Below are positions 33,260 to 44,385 of a stretch of 64,000 nucleotides of DNA, piece after piece (position 1 is the first letter of the stretch; the number at the start of each line of letters is the position of its first letter). Location of the stretch: the NCBI RefSeq assembly GCF_002911665.1, contig NZ_MTBP01000001.1, positions 1,054,001-1,118,000 of the forward strand. Direction: 5' to 3'. The notes beneath the pieces are model-generated. The model was not told the origin of the DNA and searched no databases. It worked only from the letters and a program-made list of their open reading frames with translations. The position numbers were made by a program, and so were the translations under genes. The DNA comes from Actinomadura rubteroloni. GTDB taxonomy: Bacteria > Actinomycetota > Actinomycetes > Streptosporangiales > Streptosporangiaceae.

Positions 33260-34960
33260 ATGCGGGTCCCTCTGCGCGCGTCCGCTGCTGTGCTCGCCGT
33301 CACCGCCGCAGGCGCCGCCCTGACCGCGCCCGCCTACGCGGCGGAGCGGCGGGAAACGACGGTCACCACCAACAGTTCGCCGGTGAAGGGCGTGGTGGAG
33401 AGCGTCGTACGGGTCAAGGTGCCGTTGCCCAAGGCGGTGGGGCCGCATCCCGCCGCGTGCGACTGGTTGTCGTATCTGCGGTTCCGGGACGTCCACGGGC
33501 CGGCGTCCTCGGCGAAGGCGGACCGGATCCTCGTCGCGCAGCCCGGCATCCTGGAGGGCGCGGGCGCGTTCGACAGCGTGGCGCGCAACACGATCACGGC
33601 CGCCGCTGCCAAGGGGAAGCACCTGGAGTTCTGGGCGCTGGACCGGCGCTCGAACTGCCTGGACGACACCACCGGTGTGCTCGCGGGACTCGCTGCCAAA
33701 GACCCGCATGTCGCGGTCGACTACTACTACCGGAAGAAGCGCGTCGACGGACGGGTGTTCGCCGGGTACCAGTCCAACGACCAGGTGAAATGGCTCCAGA
33801 ACGTCGGGCTGGAGCAGACCGTCCGGGACGAGTACGACCTGCTGCGCGCCGAACTCCCCGACCAGAAGCTGCGCAAGCGGAAGGTGCTGTGCGGCGGGCA
33901 CTCGCTCGGCGGTACGCTCACCGGCTTCTTCGCCGAATGGGACTTCGACGGGAACCCGGCCACGACCGCCGACGCCGGATACAACCAGTGCGCGGGGTAT
34001 TTCGCGCTCGACACCCGCGTCGCGACGTCGCTCATGGGCATGGGCGACTTCCCCAAAGAAATGGTGCCGCTGCTCCAGTTCGGCGCGGGCGCGGTGAAGG
34101 CCGGACTGGAATCGGGCGTCGTGCCCCGGACGGTCTCGGGCCCCGCGCTCATCAACGCCGAGACGATGAACCTGCTGGCCATCGCGGGTCTCGCGGCGCG
34201 CGTGGCGCCGTCCGGACGGTCCGACCTCGCGACCTACATTCCGTCCAGCTTCAACACCGACACGACGTACCGGCTCCTGTTCTCCAAGGATTTCGCGACG
34301 TTCATCGCGGGCACGCCGACCATCGCCGACTTCCGGTTCACCAACGCCGCCGCGCTCGGCGCGCTGCTGGACGACGACTCCCAGCCGCTCGCCTTCCTCC
34401 AGGCGAGCGTCGGGTTCTTCTCCGGCGGGCCGGTCGTGGACAAGGACTTCCCCGTCCCGAACGAGATGATCCTGTCCGGGAACGGCGCGTGGAAGAGCCT
34501 GCTCGGCACCGAGCGGAAGGCGATCCCCGCGACGCCGGACGGGCCCCAATACGGCTGGCAGAACTACGACGCCGTCAAGAACGTCCCGAAGGCCAAGGAC
34601 GGGCAGCCGTTCACCACGCCCGCCAAAGAGGTCACCGACATCGCGGAACTCGCCCGCAGCCTGTCGGAGCACCCGCTCGATTTCACCGAGCACTATTTCC
34701 CGACGCGGATCGTCACCGACATCGCGCTCGCGGGGGCGCCGGGCGTCGCTGACGGCGCCGTCCACAAGAACGGCATCACGGCCAATCCGGTCATCAACCT
34801 GGAGGCCGGGGACGGGCTCGGCACGCGCCACCCCGAGCCCGGCGACGTCATCGCGCCCGGCTACCAGCATCTGGACGTCCTGACGGCCGCGCCGCGCCAG
34901 AACGGCGGCAGGCCCGAGCCCATTTCCACCAACCTGGCCGCTTTCGCCACGAAGCCGTGA
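33260..34960 (+). CDS. Secreted alpha/beta hydrolase
   Basis: 566 residues from ATG 33260 with GAGGAGG upstream; a longer frame from 33131 runs over the promoter. A Sec signal peptide (MRVPLRASAAVLAVTAAGAA then ALTAPAYAA, cleavage after AYA-A near residue 29) precedes the mature protein. CGGHSLGGTLTGFF (about 211-224) is the nucleophile elbow of a lipase/esterase-like serine hydrolase. The remainder has no recognised domain. Three Cys in the mature N-terminal half could form a disulfide. The substrate is unknown. The stop lies immediately before the iron box at 34962. Confidence 0.85.
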   Translation: MRVPLRASAAVLAVTAAGAALTAPAYAAERRETTVTTNSSPVKGVVESVVRVKVPLPKAVGPHPAACDWLSYLRFRDVHGPASSAKADRILVAQPGILEGAGAFDSVARNTITAAAAKGKHLEFWALDRRSNCLDDTTGVLAGLAAKDPHVAVDYYYRKKRVDGRVFAGYQSNDQVKWLQNVGLEQTVRDEYDLLRAELPDQKLRKRKVLCGGHSLGGTLTGFFAEWDFDGNPATTADAGYNQCAGYFALDTRVATSLMGMGDFPKEMVPLLQFGAGAVKAGLESGVVPRTVSGPALINAETMNLLAIAGLAARVAPSGRSDLATYIPSSFNTDTTYRLLFSKDFATFIAGTPTIADFRFTNAAALGALLDDDSQPLAFLQASVGFFSGGPVVDKDFPVPNEMILSGNGAWKSLLGTERKAIPATPDGPQYGWQNYDAVKNVPKAKDGQPFTTPAKEVTDIAELARSLSEHPLDFTEHYFPTRIVTDIALAGAPGVADGAVHKNGITANPVINLEAGDGLGTRHPEPGDVIAPGYQHLDVLTAAPRQNGGRPEPISTNLAAFATKP

Positions 34961-34961
34961 G

Positions 34962-34980
34962 TTAGGTTAGCCTTCCCAAA
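34962..34980 (+). promoter_or_regulatory. Putative IdeR/DmdR iron box
   Basis: TTAGGTTAGCCTTCCCAAA matches 17 of 19 positions of the IdeR/DmdR consensus TWAGGTWAGSCTWACCTWA. It lies 18 nt upstream of the GTG of the ABC transporter pair. Iron-dependent repression of that pair is the expected consequence. Confidence 0.72.
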
Positions 34981-34998
34981 CTCGACGGGGAGGTTCGT

Positions 34999-36771
34999 GT
35001 GACGGCCGGGGACGTGTTGCGGCGCGCGGTGGCGGCCGACCGGTGGTCGGTGCTGGCCGCCGCCGTCCTGCTCATGGCCTGGCAGGTGTGCGAGGCGCTG
35101 GTCCCGGTCGTCGTCGGCGCGGCGATCGACCGGGCCGTCGCCCCGCACGACGGACGCGCGATCCTGCTCTGGCTCGGCGTGCTCGGCGTCCTGTTCCTCG
35201 TCCTGTCGCTGTCGTTCCGGTTCGGCGCGCGGACGGCGAAGGCCGCGGCCGAGCGCGCCGCGAACCGGACCCGCCTCGCGGTCGCCGGGGCGGCCCTGGA
35301 CCCCCGCACTCGGCCCGACCCCGAGCGGCGGACCGGGACGCTCGTCTCCATCGCGTCCGGCGACGCCGACCGGGTGGGCGAGTTCCTGAGCGTCGTCCCG
35401 CGCACGTGCTCGGCGCTCGCGGCGGTGCTGGTCGTGGCGGTCGCGCTGCTGCGGATCTCGGTTCCGCTCGGGCTGCTCGTCCTGCTCGGGGCGCCGCCGC
35501 TGCTGTTCGCCGTCCAGCGGCTCGGCGGCCCGCTGGAGCGCCGGTCCGGCGTCGAGCAGGCCCGCGCCGCCGAGGCCGCCGACCTCGCGACCGACCTCGT
35601 CACCGGGCTGCGCGTGCTGAAGGGCTTCGGCGGGGAGCGCGCCGCCGCCGACCGGTACCGCGCCGCGAGCCGCCGGTCGCTGCGCGCCACCCTGCGCGCG
35701 GCCCGCGCCGAGGCCGTCTACTCCGGCGCGACGCTGCTGCTCACGCTGTGCTTCGTCGCGCTGGTCGCGCTCGTCGGCGGACGGTTCGCCGCGCAGCACC
35801 GCATCAGCGTCGGCGACCTCGTCGCGGCGGTCGGGCTGGCGCAGTTCCTGCTCGGGCCGCTGTCGGCGTTCACGATGGCGGGGGCACGGCTGGCGCAGGG
35901 ACGGGCGTCGGCGGCGCGCGTCGCGGCCGTCCTGGACGCGCCCCGGCACGCGGGTTCGGCCGCCGCGCCCGCGTCCCGGGGCGCGCTGGAGGTGCCCGGT
36001 GCGTTCGCCGCCGCGCCTCCGTCCCCGGGCGAGCTGGAGGTGCCCGGTGCGTTCGCCGCCGCGCCTGCGTCCGGGGGCGAGCTGGAGGTGCCCGGTGCGT
36101 TCGCCGCCGCGCCTCCGTCCCGGGGCGAGCCGGAGGTGGCCGGGTTCGCCGTCGCGCCGGGCGAGACGCTCGGGATCGCCGCCGACGGCGCGTCGGCGCT
36201 CGCGCTCGCGGACCTGCTCGCGTCCGCGCCCTACGACGGCGGCGTCGTCGTGGACGGCGCCGAGGTCGCCGATCTCACCCCGGACGCGGCCCGGCGGACG
36301 CTGCTGGTCGCCCGGCACGACGCGCCGCTGTTCGCCGCGAGCGTCCAGGACAACGTCGCCGCGTCGGCCGCCGCCCCCGACCGCGTCGCGCCCGCGCTGG
36401 CCGCCGCCGACGCGGCCCAGGTCGCCGCGACGCTCCCGGACGGGCTCGCGACCGTCCTCACCGAGCGCGGCGCGTCGCTGTCGGGCGGGCAGCGGCAGCG
36501 GGTCGCGCTGGCCCGCGCGCTCGCGGCGGACCCGGCGGTGCTCGTCCTGCACGACCCGACCACCGCCGTGGACGCGGCCACCGAGGCGCGCATGGCGGCC
36601 GGGCTGCGGGACGTCCGCGCCGACCGCACCACCGTGATCATCGCGACGAGCCCGGCGCTGCTCGCCGCGTGCGACAGGGTCCTGCTCGTCCGGGACGGCG
36701 CCGTCCGCGCCGAGGGCACCCACGCCGACCTGGCCGCCGACCCCGCCTACCGTGACCTGGTGCTCGCATGA
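34999..36771 (+). CDS. ABC transporter half, permease-ATPase fusion, degenerate Walker A
   Basis: 590 residues. An ABC_membrane domain with six predicted spans (about 15-310) precedes a nucleotide-binding domain. The P-loop region reads GETLGIAADGASALALADLL, without the GxxGxGKS/T lysine. The signature LSGGQRQRVALARAL and Walker B VLVLHDPTTAVDA are kept. Between TMD and NBD lies a 48-bp in-frame tandem repeat (35980-36144). The next half-transporter overlaps by 4 bp (ATGA), so the two form a heterodimer with this subunit giving the intact signature. The iron box suggests siderophore export, uptake or heme-related transport like IrtAB. Confidence 0.88.
   Translation: MTAGDVLRRAVAADRWSVLAAAVLLMAWQVCEALVPVVVGAAIDRAVAPHDGRAILLWLGVLGVLFLVLSLSFRFGARTAKAAAERAANRTRLAVAGAALDPRTRPDPERRTGTLVSIASGDADRVGEFLSVVPRTCSALAAVLVVAVALLRISVPLGLLVLLGAPPLLFAVQRLGGPLERRSGVEQARAAEAADLATDLVTGLRVLKGFGGERAAADRYRAASRRSLRATLRAARAEAVYSGATLLLTLCFVALVALVGGRFAAQHRISVGDLVAAVGLAQFLLGPLSAFTMAGARLAQGRASAARVAAVLDAPRHAGSAAAPASRGALEVPGAFAAAPPSPGELEVPGAFAAAPASGGELEVPGAFAAAPPSRGEPEVAGFAVAPGETLGIAADGASALALADLLASAPYDGGVVVDGAEVADLTPDAARRTLLVARHDAPLFAASVQDNVAASAAAPDRVAPALAAADAAQVAATLPDGLATVLTERGASLSGGQRQRVALARALAADPAVLVLHDPTTAVDAATEARMAAGLRDVRADRTTVIIATSPALLAACDRVLLVRDGAVRAEGTHADLAADPAYRDLVLA
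35980..36144 (+). repeat. 48-bp in-frame tandem repeat in ABC transporter linker
   Basis: Three full units (35980-36027, 36028-36075, 36076-36123) and a partial fourth encode GALEVPGAFAAAPPSP, GELEVPGAFAAAPASG and GELEVPGAFAAAPPSR, then GEPEVAG. The fourth, partial unit flows into the true NBD start (EVAGFAVAPGETLG), so the repeat seems to have arisen by slippage duplication of the first NBD strand and preceding linker. Confidence 0.92.
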
Positions 36772-38495
36772 CGCTCCCCACCGCAAGTCCCGCCGCGACC
36801 CGCCGCGCGCTGCGCGAACTCGCCCGGCCGCACCGGGGCGCGGCGGCCGGGGCCGTGCTGACGCTCGTCGCCGCGACCGCGTGCGGGCTCGTCGTCCCGC
36901 CCGTCCTCGGGCATCTCGTGGACGTCGTGCTGGACGGACGGGGCGCCGGAGCCGTCACCGCGCCCGTCCTGCTGCTCCTCGCCGCCGCCGTCGGGCAGGC
37001 CGTCCTGACCGGCGTCGGGAACGCGCTCGTCGCCCGGTTCGGCGAGACGCTGCTGGCCGGGCTGCGGGAGAACGTCGTGGACCGGGCGCTGCGGCTGCCG
37101 TCCGACCAGGTCGAACGCGCCGGACGCGGCGAACTGGTGGCCCGGGTGAGCGGGGACGTCGCGGTGATCGCCGGGGCCGTCCGGACCGCGCTGCCCGCCC
37201 TCGCCGGCTCCGGGCTGACCGTCCTGCTCACCGTCGCGGGCCTCGCCGCGCTGGACTGGCGGTTCGCGCTCGCCGGACTGCTCGCCGCGCCGCTCCAGTT
37301 CGCCGCGCTGCGCTGGTACCTGCGCCGCTCGACGCCGGTGTTCGCGGCCGAGCGCGCGGCGGCGGGCGACCGGACGCGCCAGATCCTCGACTCGATCGGC
37401 GGCGCCGACGCCCTGCGCGCCTACGGGCTCGGGGCCGCGCACCGCGCCGCCGTCGCGGGCCGGTCGTCCGCCGCGCTCGACCAGGCGCTCACCGCCAGCC
37501 GCCTGGCGACGCGGTTCTTCGGCCGGCTCAACCTCGCCGAGTTCGTCGGGCTCGGCGCGATCCTCGGCACCGGGTACCTGCTCGTCGGCGCGGGGAGCGC
37601 GACGGTCGGGGCGACGGCCGCCGCCGCGCTCTACTTCCACCGCGTCTTCGACCCGGTCAACACGCTGCTCGGCGAGTTCGGGACGGCGCAGGAGGCGGCG
37701 GCGGGGCTCGCCCGTCTCGTCGGCGTCGCGGACGCGCCCCTGCCGCCCGCTTCCGGCGACGCCGTCCCGCGCGACGGCGGCGTGACGGCCACGGGCATCA
37801 CGTTCGCCTACACGCCGTCGCATCCCGTGCTGCACGACGTCGCGTTCTCCGCCGCTCCCGGCGAGCACGTGGCGCTCGTCGGGACGAGCGGGGCCGGGAA
37901 GACGACGCTCGCCAAGGTCGTCGCGGGCGTCCATCCGCCGCGCGCCGGGACCGTGCTGCTCGGCGGGGCGCCGGTGGACGCGCTGGCCGAGCCGCGCCGC
38001 CACATCGCACTGGTGACGCAGGAGGTCCACGTCTTCGCCGGGCCCCTCGCGGACGACCTGCGCCTGGCCGCCCCGGCCGCGTCCGACGCCGACCTGCGCG
38101 CCGCGCTCGCCGACGTCGGCGCGCTGACCTGGGCGGACGCCCTGCCACGCGGGCTCGCGACCGTCGTCGGCGAGGGCGGCCACCGGCTCACCACGACCGA
38201 GGCGCAGCAGCTCGCGCTGGCCCGGGTGCTGCTCGCGGACCCGGCCGTGGTCGTCCTGGACGAGGCCACCGCCGACGCGGGCAGCGCCGGGGCGCGGCTC
38301 CTCGACCGGGCCGCCGAGCGCGTCCTGTCCGGACGGACGGCGCTGATCGTCGCGCACCGCCTCAACCAGGCCGCCGCCGACCGGATCGTCGTCCTGGACG
38401 CGGGACGGATCGTGGAGTCCGGCACCCACGACGCCCTCGCCGCGTCCGGCGGGCGTTATGCGGCGCTCTGGACGGCCTGGTCCGGAGCCCGGTGA
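36768..38495 (+). CDS. ABC transporter half, permease-ATPase fusion, degenerate signature
   Basis: 575 residues. ABC_membrane domain (about 15-300) then an NBD with intact Walker A (GTSGAGKTTLAKVV) and Walker B (AVVVLDEATAD). The LSGGQ signature is degenerate (RLTTTEAQQLALARVLL). Together with the upstream subunit this gives one consensus ATP site (Walker A/B from this protein, LSGGQ from the other) and one degenerate site, as in heterodimeric exporters of the TM287/288 type. It shares the iron-box promoter. Confidence 0.9.
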   Translation: MTLPTASPAATRRALRELARPHRGAAAGAVLTLVAATACGLVVPPVLGHLVDVVLDGRGAGAVTAPVLLLLAAAVGQAVLTGVGNALVARFGETLLAGLRENVVDRALRLPSDQVERAGRGELVARVSGDVAVIAGAVRTALPALAGSGLTVLLTVAGLAALDWRFALAGLLAAPLQFAALRWYLRRSTPVFAAERAAAGDRTRQILDSIGGADALRAYGLGAAHRAAVAGRSSAALDQALTASRLATRFFGRLNLAEFVGLGAILGTGYLLVGAGSATVGATAAAALYFHRVFDPVNTLLGEFGTAQEAAAGLARLVGVADAPLPPASGDAVPRDGGVTATGITFAYTPSHPVLHDVAFSAAPGEHVALVGTSGAGKTTLAKVVAGVHPPRAGTVLLGGAPVDALAEPRRHIALVTQEVHVFAGPLADDLRLAAPAASDADLRAALADVGALTWADALPRGLATVVGEGGHRLTTTEAQQLALARVLLADPAVVVLDEATADAGSAGARLLDRAAERVLSGRTALIVAHRLNQAAADRIVVLDAGRIVESGTHDALAASGGRYAALWTAWSGAR

Positions 38496-38496
38496 A

Positions 38497-39276
38497 CTAC
38501 CGGCGGCCGTAGCGCCGCACCGACAGCACGGCGAACACCCCCGAGATGAGCAGCGGCCAGACGACGGCCAGGGCAAGGGCGTGGTCCGCCGCCCATCCGC
38601 CGGACGGCGCGGTGTCGCCGAACAGGTCGCGGCACGCGGTGACCGTGGCCGACAGCGGGTTCCACTCGGCGATCGCCCCGAGCCACCCCGGCATCGTCTC
38701 CGGAGCGATCAGCGCGCTGGACAGGAACCCGACCGGCCACACGAGCACCTGCGCGACGACCACCGCCTCCGGGCCGGACGCGACCAGGCCGAGGTACACG
38801 CCCGTCCACACGAGCGCGAACCGCAGGAGCAGCAGCAGCCCGAGCCCGGCGAGGGCGCGGCCGGCCCCGTCGTGCCAGCGCCAGCCGACGAGCAGCCCGC
38901 AGCCGATCATGACGGCGAGCGCGACGGCCCCGTGGAGCATGTCCGCCACGGCCCGTCCGGCGACCGGGGCCGACGGCGCCACCGGCATGGCCCGGAACCG
39001 GTCGGTGACACCGCGCGCCCGGTCGGACGCGACGGCCGCGAACGTCGTCTCGACGCCGAACAGCATCGTCATCGCGAACATGCCGGGCATGATGAACTCC
39101 CGGTAGCCGCCCCCGCCGGGGACGTCCATCTGCCCGCCGAACAGGTAGCCCATCATCAGCGCGACCATGACGGGGAACAGCAGGGCCACGGCGACCGGCC
39201 CCGGCTGACGGGCCCAGTGCGCCAGCGACCGGAGCGTGATCGTCCACGTGTCGGCGGCGGCCGTGCGCGGCGTCAT
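38497..39276 (-). CDS. ABC-2 type permease (DrrB-like)
   Basis: 259 residues with six predicted membrane spans. MMGYLFGGQMDVPGGGGYREFIMPGMFAMTMLF is split over about 35-70 and is typical of daunorubicin/oleandomycin-resistance DrrB permeases, as is the VASDRARGVTDRFRAMPV loop. Its ATG overlaps the ATPase stop by 4 bp. The pair should export a drug or lipid-like molecule. The 3' end nearly touches that of the ABC half-transporter on the other strand (1-bp gap). Confidence 0.9.
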   Translation of the reverse strand: MTPRTAAADTWTITLRSLAHWARQPGPVAVALLFPVMVALMMGYLFGGQMDVPGGGGYREFIMPGMFAMTMLFGVETTFAAVASDRARGVTDRFRAMPVAPSAPVAGRAVADMLHGAVALAVMIGCGLLVGWRWHDGAGRALAGLGLLLLLRFALVWTGVYLGLVASGPEAVVVAQVLVWPVGFLSSALIAPETMPGWLGAIAEWNPLSATVTACRDLFGDTAPSGGWAADHALALAVVWPLLISGVFAVLSVRRYGRR

Positions 39277-40220
39277 GCGGCCTCCTTCGCGGTGTCGGTG
39301 AGACGCAGGAACACTTCGTCGAGGGTCGGGCGGCGCAGCCCGACGTCGGCCACCCCGACACCGGCCGCGTCCAGCGCACGGACCGTCTCGGTGAGGGCGG
39401 CTACGCGGTCGGTGACGGGCGCGCCGATCCGCAGCGCGGCCTCGTCCACGACGGGCGCCGCGCCCGCGATCCGGCCGACGATCTCCGCCGCCGCCGCGAG
39501 GTCGGCCGCGTCGTGGACGACGACGTCGAGCCGGTCCCCGCCGAGGTCGGACTTGAGCCGTTCGGGCGTGCCGTCCGCGACGACCCGGCCCCGCGCCAGG
39601 ACCGAGATCGTGCCGGCGAGCCGGTCGGCCTCCTCCAGGTACTGCGTGGTGAGCAGGACGGCCGTGCCCCGGTCCGCGAGGTCGCGGACGGCGTCCCAGA
39701 CCTCGGCCCGGGACCGCGGGTCCAGGCCGGTGGTCGGCTCGTCCAGGAACAGCACCGCCGGGGCGACGATCATGCTCGCGGCCAGGTCGAGCCGCCGCCG
39801 CATCCCGCCCGAGTAGCGCCCGGCGGGCAGGTCGCCGGTGCCGTCGAGCCCGAACGCCGCGAGCAGTTCGTCGGCGCGGCGGCGGGCGGCGCGGGCGCCG
39901 AGGTGGTGGAGCCGTCCGAACATCACGAGGTTCTGCCGTCCGCTCAGCGGCTCGTCCACCGCCGGGTGCTGGCCGACGAGCCCGATCCGGGCGCGGACGC
40001 GCGCCGCGTCCCGCACGACGTCGAGCCCGGCCACCTCGGCCCGGCCGCCGTCGGGCCGCAGCAGGGTCGCCAGGATCCGCACCGCCGTCGTCTTCCCCGC
40101 GCCGTTCGGCCCGAGCAGGCCGTGGACGGCCCCGGCGGGCACCGCCAGGTCGATCCCGGCGAGCGCGTCGGCGTCGCCGTACCGCTTGCGCAGCCCCTCG
40201 GCGACGATCGCGTATGCCAT
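39273..40220 (-). CDS. DrrA-type ABC transporter ATP-binding protein
   Basis: 315 residues with TTGGAGGG upstream of the ATG. Walker A GPNGAGKTTAVRIL, signature YSGGMRRRLDLAASM, Walker B VLFLDEPTTGLD and a C-terminal DrrA-specific region after about residue 215. It energises the DrrB-like permease downstream. Direct repeats around its -10 and a TTGAGC-type palindrome 113 bp upstream point to repressor control, likely by the adjacent TetR. Confidence 0.92.
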   Translation of the reverse strand: MAYAIVAEGLRKRYGDADALAGIDLAVPAGAVHGLLGPNGAGKTTAVRILATLLRPDGGRAEVAGLDVVRDAARVRARIGLVGQHPAVDEPLSGRQNLVMFGRLHHLGARAARRRADELLAAFGLDGTGDLPAGRYSGGMRRRLDLAASMIVAPAVLFLDEPTTGLDPRSRAEVWDAVRDLADRGTAVLLTTQYLEEADRLAGTISVLARGRVVADGTPERLKSDLGGDRLDVVVHDAADLAAAAEIVGRIAGAAPVVDEAALRIGAPVTDRVAALTETVRALDAAGVGVADVGLRRPTLDEVFLRLTDTAKEAA

Positions 40221-40241
40221 GCGCCCTCCAACTCTGTACTT

Positions 40242-40285
40242 CCTACGGAGTTTTCGGGGACAATAGCGTACGCCTTACGGAGTTT
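40242..40285 (-). promoter_or_regulatory. drrA-type promoter flanked by direct repeats
   Basis: CCTACGGAGTTT (40242-40253) and CCTTACGGAGTTT (40273-40285) flank TATTGT (minus strand, 40259-40264), a plausible -10. Repeats 31 bp apart on each side of the -10 would suit a repressor binding one face of the helix. Confidence 0.5.
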
Positions 40286-40332
40286 AATTCCCGGCACTCG
40301 CTCAAAGCGCGACGGCGGCCCGTCCGGACGAC

Positions 40333-40348
40333 TTGAGCGTCCGCTCAG
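40333..40348. promoter_or_regulatory. Third TTGAGC-N4-GCTCAg operator-like site
   Basis: TTGAGCGTCCGCTCAG differs at one base from the two perfect palindromes in front of the TetR gene. It overlaps the stop codon of the small membrane protein and lies 113 bp upstream of the drrA-type start, so it could place drrAB in the same regulon. Confidence 0.5.
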
Positions 40349-40758
40349 ACCAGCAGCGCGGCGAGCACGAGCCCGATCCTGGCGGCTCCGGCGACGCGCG
40401 GGACGCGGCTCAGCGCCCCGGTGGTGAGAGCCGTGACGATCGCGCCGGCGACGAGCAGGCCGCCGGTCGTGGGCGTCCGCGCCGCGACCGGCAGCCATGC
40501 GAGCGCCGCGACGAACTGCACGAGCAGCGCCCACCGGAACGGCGGCGCCACGACGCGCGGCAGCTCCTCGGCGACGAGGCCGAGCATCGCCGCGCTCATC
40601 CCGATCAGCGCCGCGCAGGTCACGACGCCCGGCAGGACGAGCCACCCGCCGAACGGCATCAACACCAGGCAGTAGCCGAGCGCGGGCGTCAGGAACAGGC
40701 CCGTCCCGGCGGCCAGCGCGCCGGACGCGAGCAGGCGCCGGGCGGTGGCCGGGTTCAT
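40345..40758 (-). CDS. Small integral membrane protein cotranscribed with TetR
   Basis: 137 residues from ATG 40758, overlapping the TetR stop by 4 bp. Four predicted membrane spans (about 7-30, 40-62, 72-95, 100-135). No family recognised. Its coupling to a TetR gene and location next to drrAB suggest a role in the same export or envelope response. Confidence 0.72.
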   Translation of the reverse strand: MNPATARRLLASGALAAGTGLFLTPALGYCLVLMPFGGWLVLPGVVTCAALIGMSAAMLGLVAEELPRVVAPPFRWALLVQFVAALAWLPVAARTPTTGGLLVAGAIVTALTTGALSRVPRVAGAARIGLVLAALLV

Positions 40759-41381
40759 CGGCCGGCGCGGCGCAGGCGGGTGCGGACGGCGCGGCGGACG
40801 ACCGGGCCGAGGTCGTCCAGTGCCGACATCAGCACGGCGAACTGCTCCAGCGCGGCCGTCGCGCGGCGGGCGGACGCCTCGTCCACGCCGCCGTACAGGT
40901 CCAGGCCGAGGAACGACGCGGCGAGCGCGCGGGCGAGGCCGTCGGTGTCCACGAACTCGGCGAGCGGCGTTCCGGTGAGGACGCGGCGCAGGACGTTCCG
41001 CAGCTCGGCCACCCACAGCTCCAGGCCGCGCGCGGTCGCCTCCGCGAGCCGGGGGTTGGCCCGGCCGCCCGCGAGGAGCTGCGCGATGACGGTCATGTTC
41101 CGCTCGGCCTCGTCGTCCTCGCGCAGCGCGCGGCTCAGCTCGACCAGCCCGCCGATCGAGGTCACGCGGTCGAACCGGCCGCGGTACCGCGCGACCTGCT
41201 CTTCGGCGCCGTGCTCCAGGGCGGCGACGAGCAGCTCGTCCATGCTGCCGAAGTGGTAGAAGACGAGCGCCTGGTTGACCCCGGCCGCGCCCGCGACGGC
41301 CCGGGCGGACGTGCCCGCGATCCCGCGCGTCCGCAGCGTCTCCAGTGCTCCGACCAGCAACTTCGCCCGCGTGTCCGCCAT
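40755..41381 (-). CDS. TetR-family transcriptional regulator
   Basis: 208 residues. Helix-turn-helix: TRAKLLVGALETLRTRGIAG with SARAVAGAAGVNQALVFYHFGSMDELL just after (residues about 4-55). The C-terminal ligand domain is unassigned. Two perfect TTGAGC-N4-GCTCAA palindromes lie just upstream with a TAGGCT -10-like element between them, so autorepression is very likely. A third near-copy precedes drrAB. Confidence 0.88.
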   Translation of the reverse strand: MADTRAKLLVGALETLRTRGIAGTSARAVAGAAGVNQALVFYHFGSMDELLVAALEHGAEEQVARYRGRFDRVTSIGGLVELSRALREDDEAERNMTVIAQLLAGGRANPRLAEATARGLELWVAELRNVLRRVLTGTPLAEFVDTDGLARALAASFLGLDLYGGVDEASARRATAALEQFAVLMSALDDLGPVVRRAVRTRLRRAGR

Positions 41382-41394
41382 CGGAACCCCTCTC

Positions 41395-41445
41395 TTGAGC
41401 GACTGCTCAACGCGCAGCCTAGCGCGCTGTTGAGCATCCGCTCAA
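41395..41445 (-). promoter_or_regulatory. Two perfect TetR operators flanking a -10
   Basis: TTGAGCGACTGCTCAA (41395-41410) and TTGAGCATCCGCTCAA (41430-41445) are both 6-4-6 palindromes, 35 bp apart centre to centre, with TAGGCT between them on the minus strand. They are 14 bp upstream of the TetR start. Confidence 0.78.
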
Positions 41446-41531
41446 TCGGGGACGCCGGGGGGCTGGCCCCACCCCCGATCGGGTGGCTGGGCCGATGGTG
41501 ACCGGGGCGTGCGCTTCCTAGCGTGGGAACC

Positions 41532-41654
41532 ATGCACCGGAAATGGCGCAAGACGTTCATCGCCGCGCTGGTCGCGGCGGCGGCCCTGCTGACCACGGCG
41601 GCCCACCCGCCCGCCCACACGCTCGGCGGCCCCCACGCCGCCGCCCGCCCCTGA
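41532..41654 (+). CDS. Small secreted-peptide-like ORF, 40 aa
   Basis: From ATG 41532 to TGA 41652-41654. MHRKWRKTFIAALVAAAALL is a classic basic plus hydrophobic signal segment, followed by a short Pro/His/Ala-rich tail. A TAGCGT -10-like element ends 7 nt upstream, suggesting a leaderless transcript. Function unknown; chance occurrence cannot be excluded at this length. Confidence 0.5.
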   Translation: MHRKWRKTFIAALVAAAALLTTAAHPPAHTLGGPHAAARP

Positions 41655-41738
41655 GATCAGGCAGGTTGCCGCAGGTGTCGTCGAAGACGCGGCCCCATCT
41701 CCCATCGGCTCCTGCGTGAAGCGGACGCCGAGCGCGCA

Positions 41739-41766
41739 AAGGCCCCCGGCGGGTACCGGGGGCCTT
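41739..41766 (-). terminator. Intrinsic terminator after clpB
   Basis: AAGGCCCCCGG (41739-41749) pairs perfectly with CCGGGGGCCTT (41756-41766), 6-nt loop, 10 nt past the clpB stop on the minus strand. Confidence 0.8.
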
Positions 41767-41776
41767 CACAAAACGA

Positions 41777-44371
<2,595 letters not shown>

Positions 44372-44385
44372 GTCCCTTCCCCGTC

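Noticed and set aside
31175..34870. 1231-aa minus-strand open frame
   Set aside because: It runs antisense to the secreted hydrolase and out of frame through the PhoD gene; composition is Arg/Pro/Gly-rich shadow sequence.
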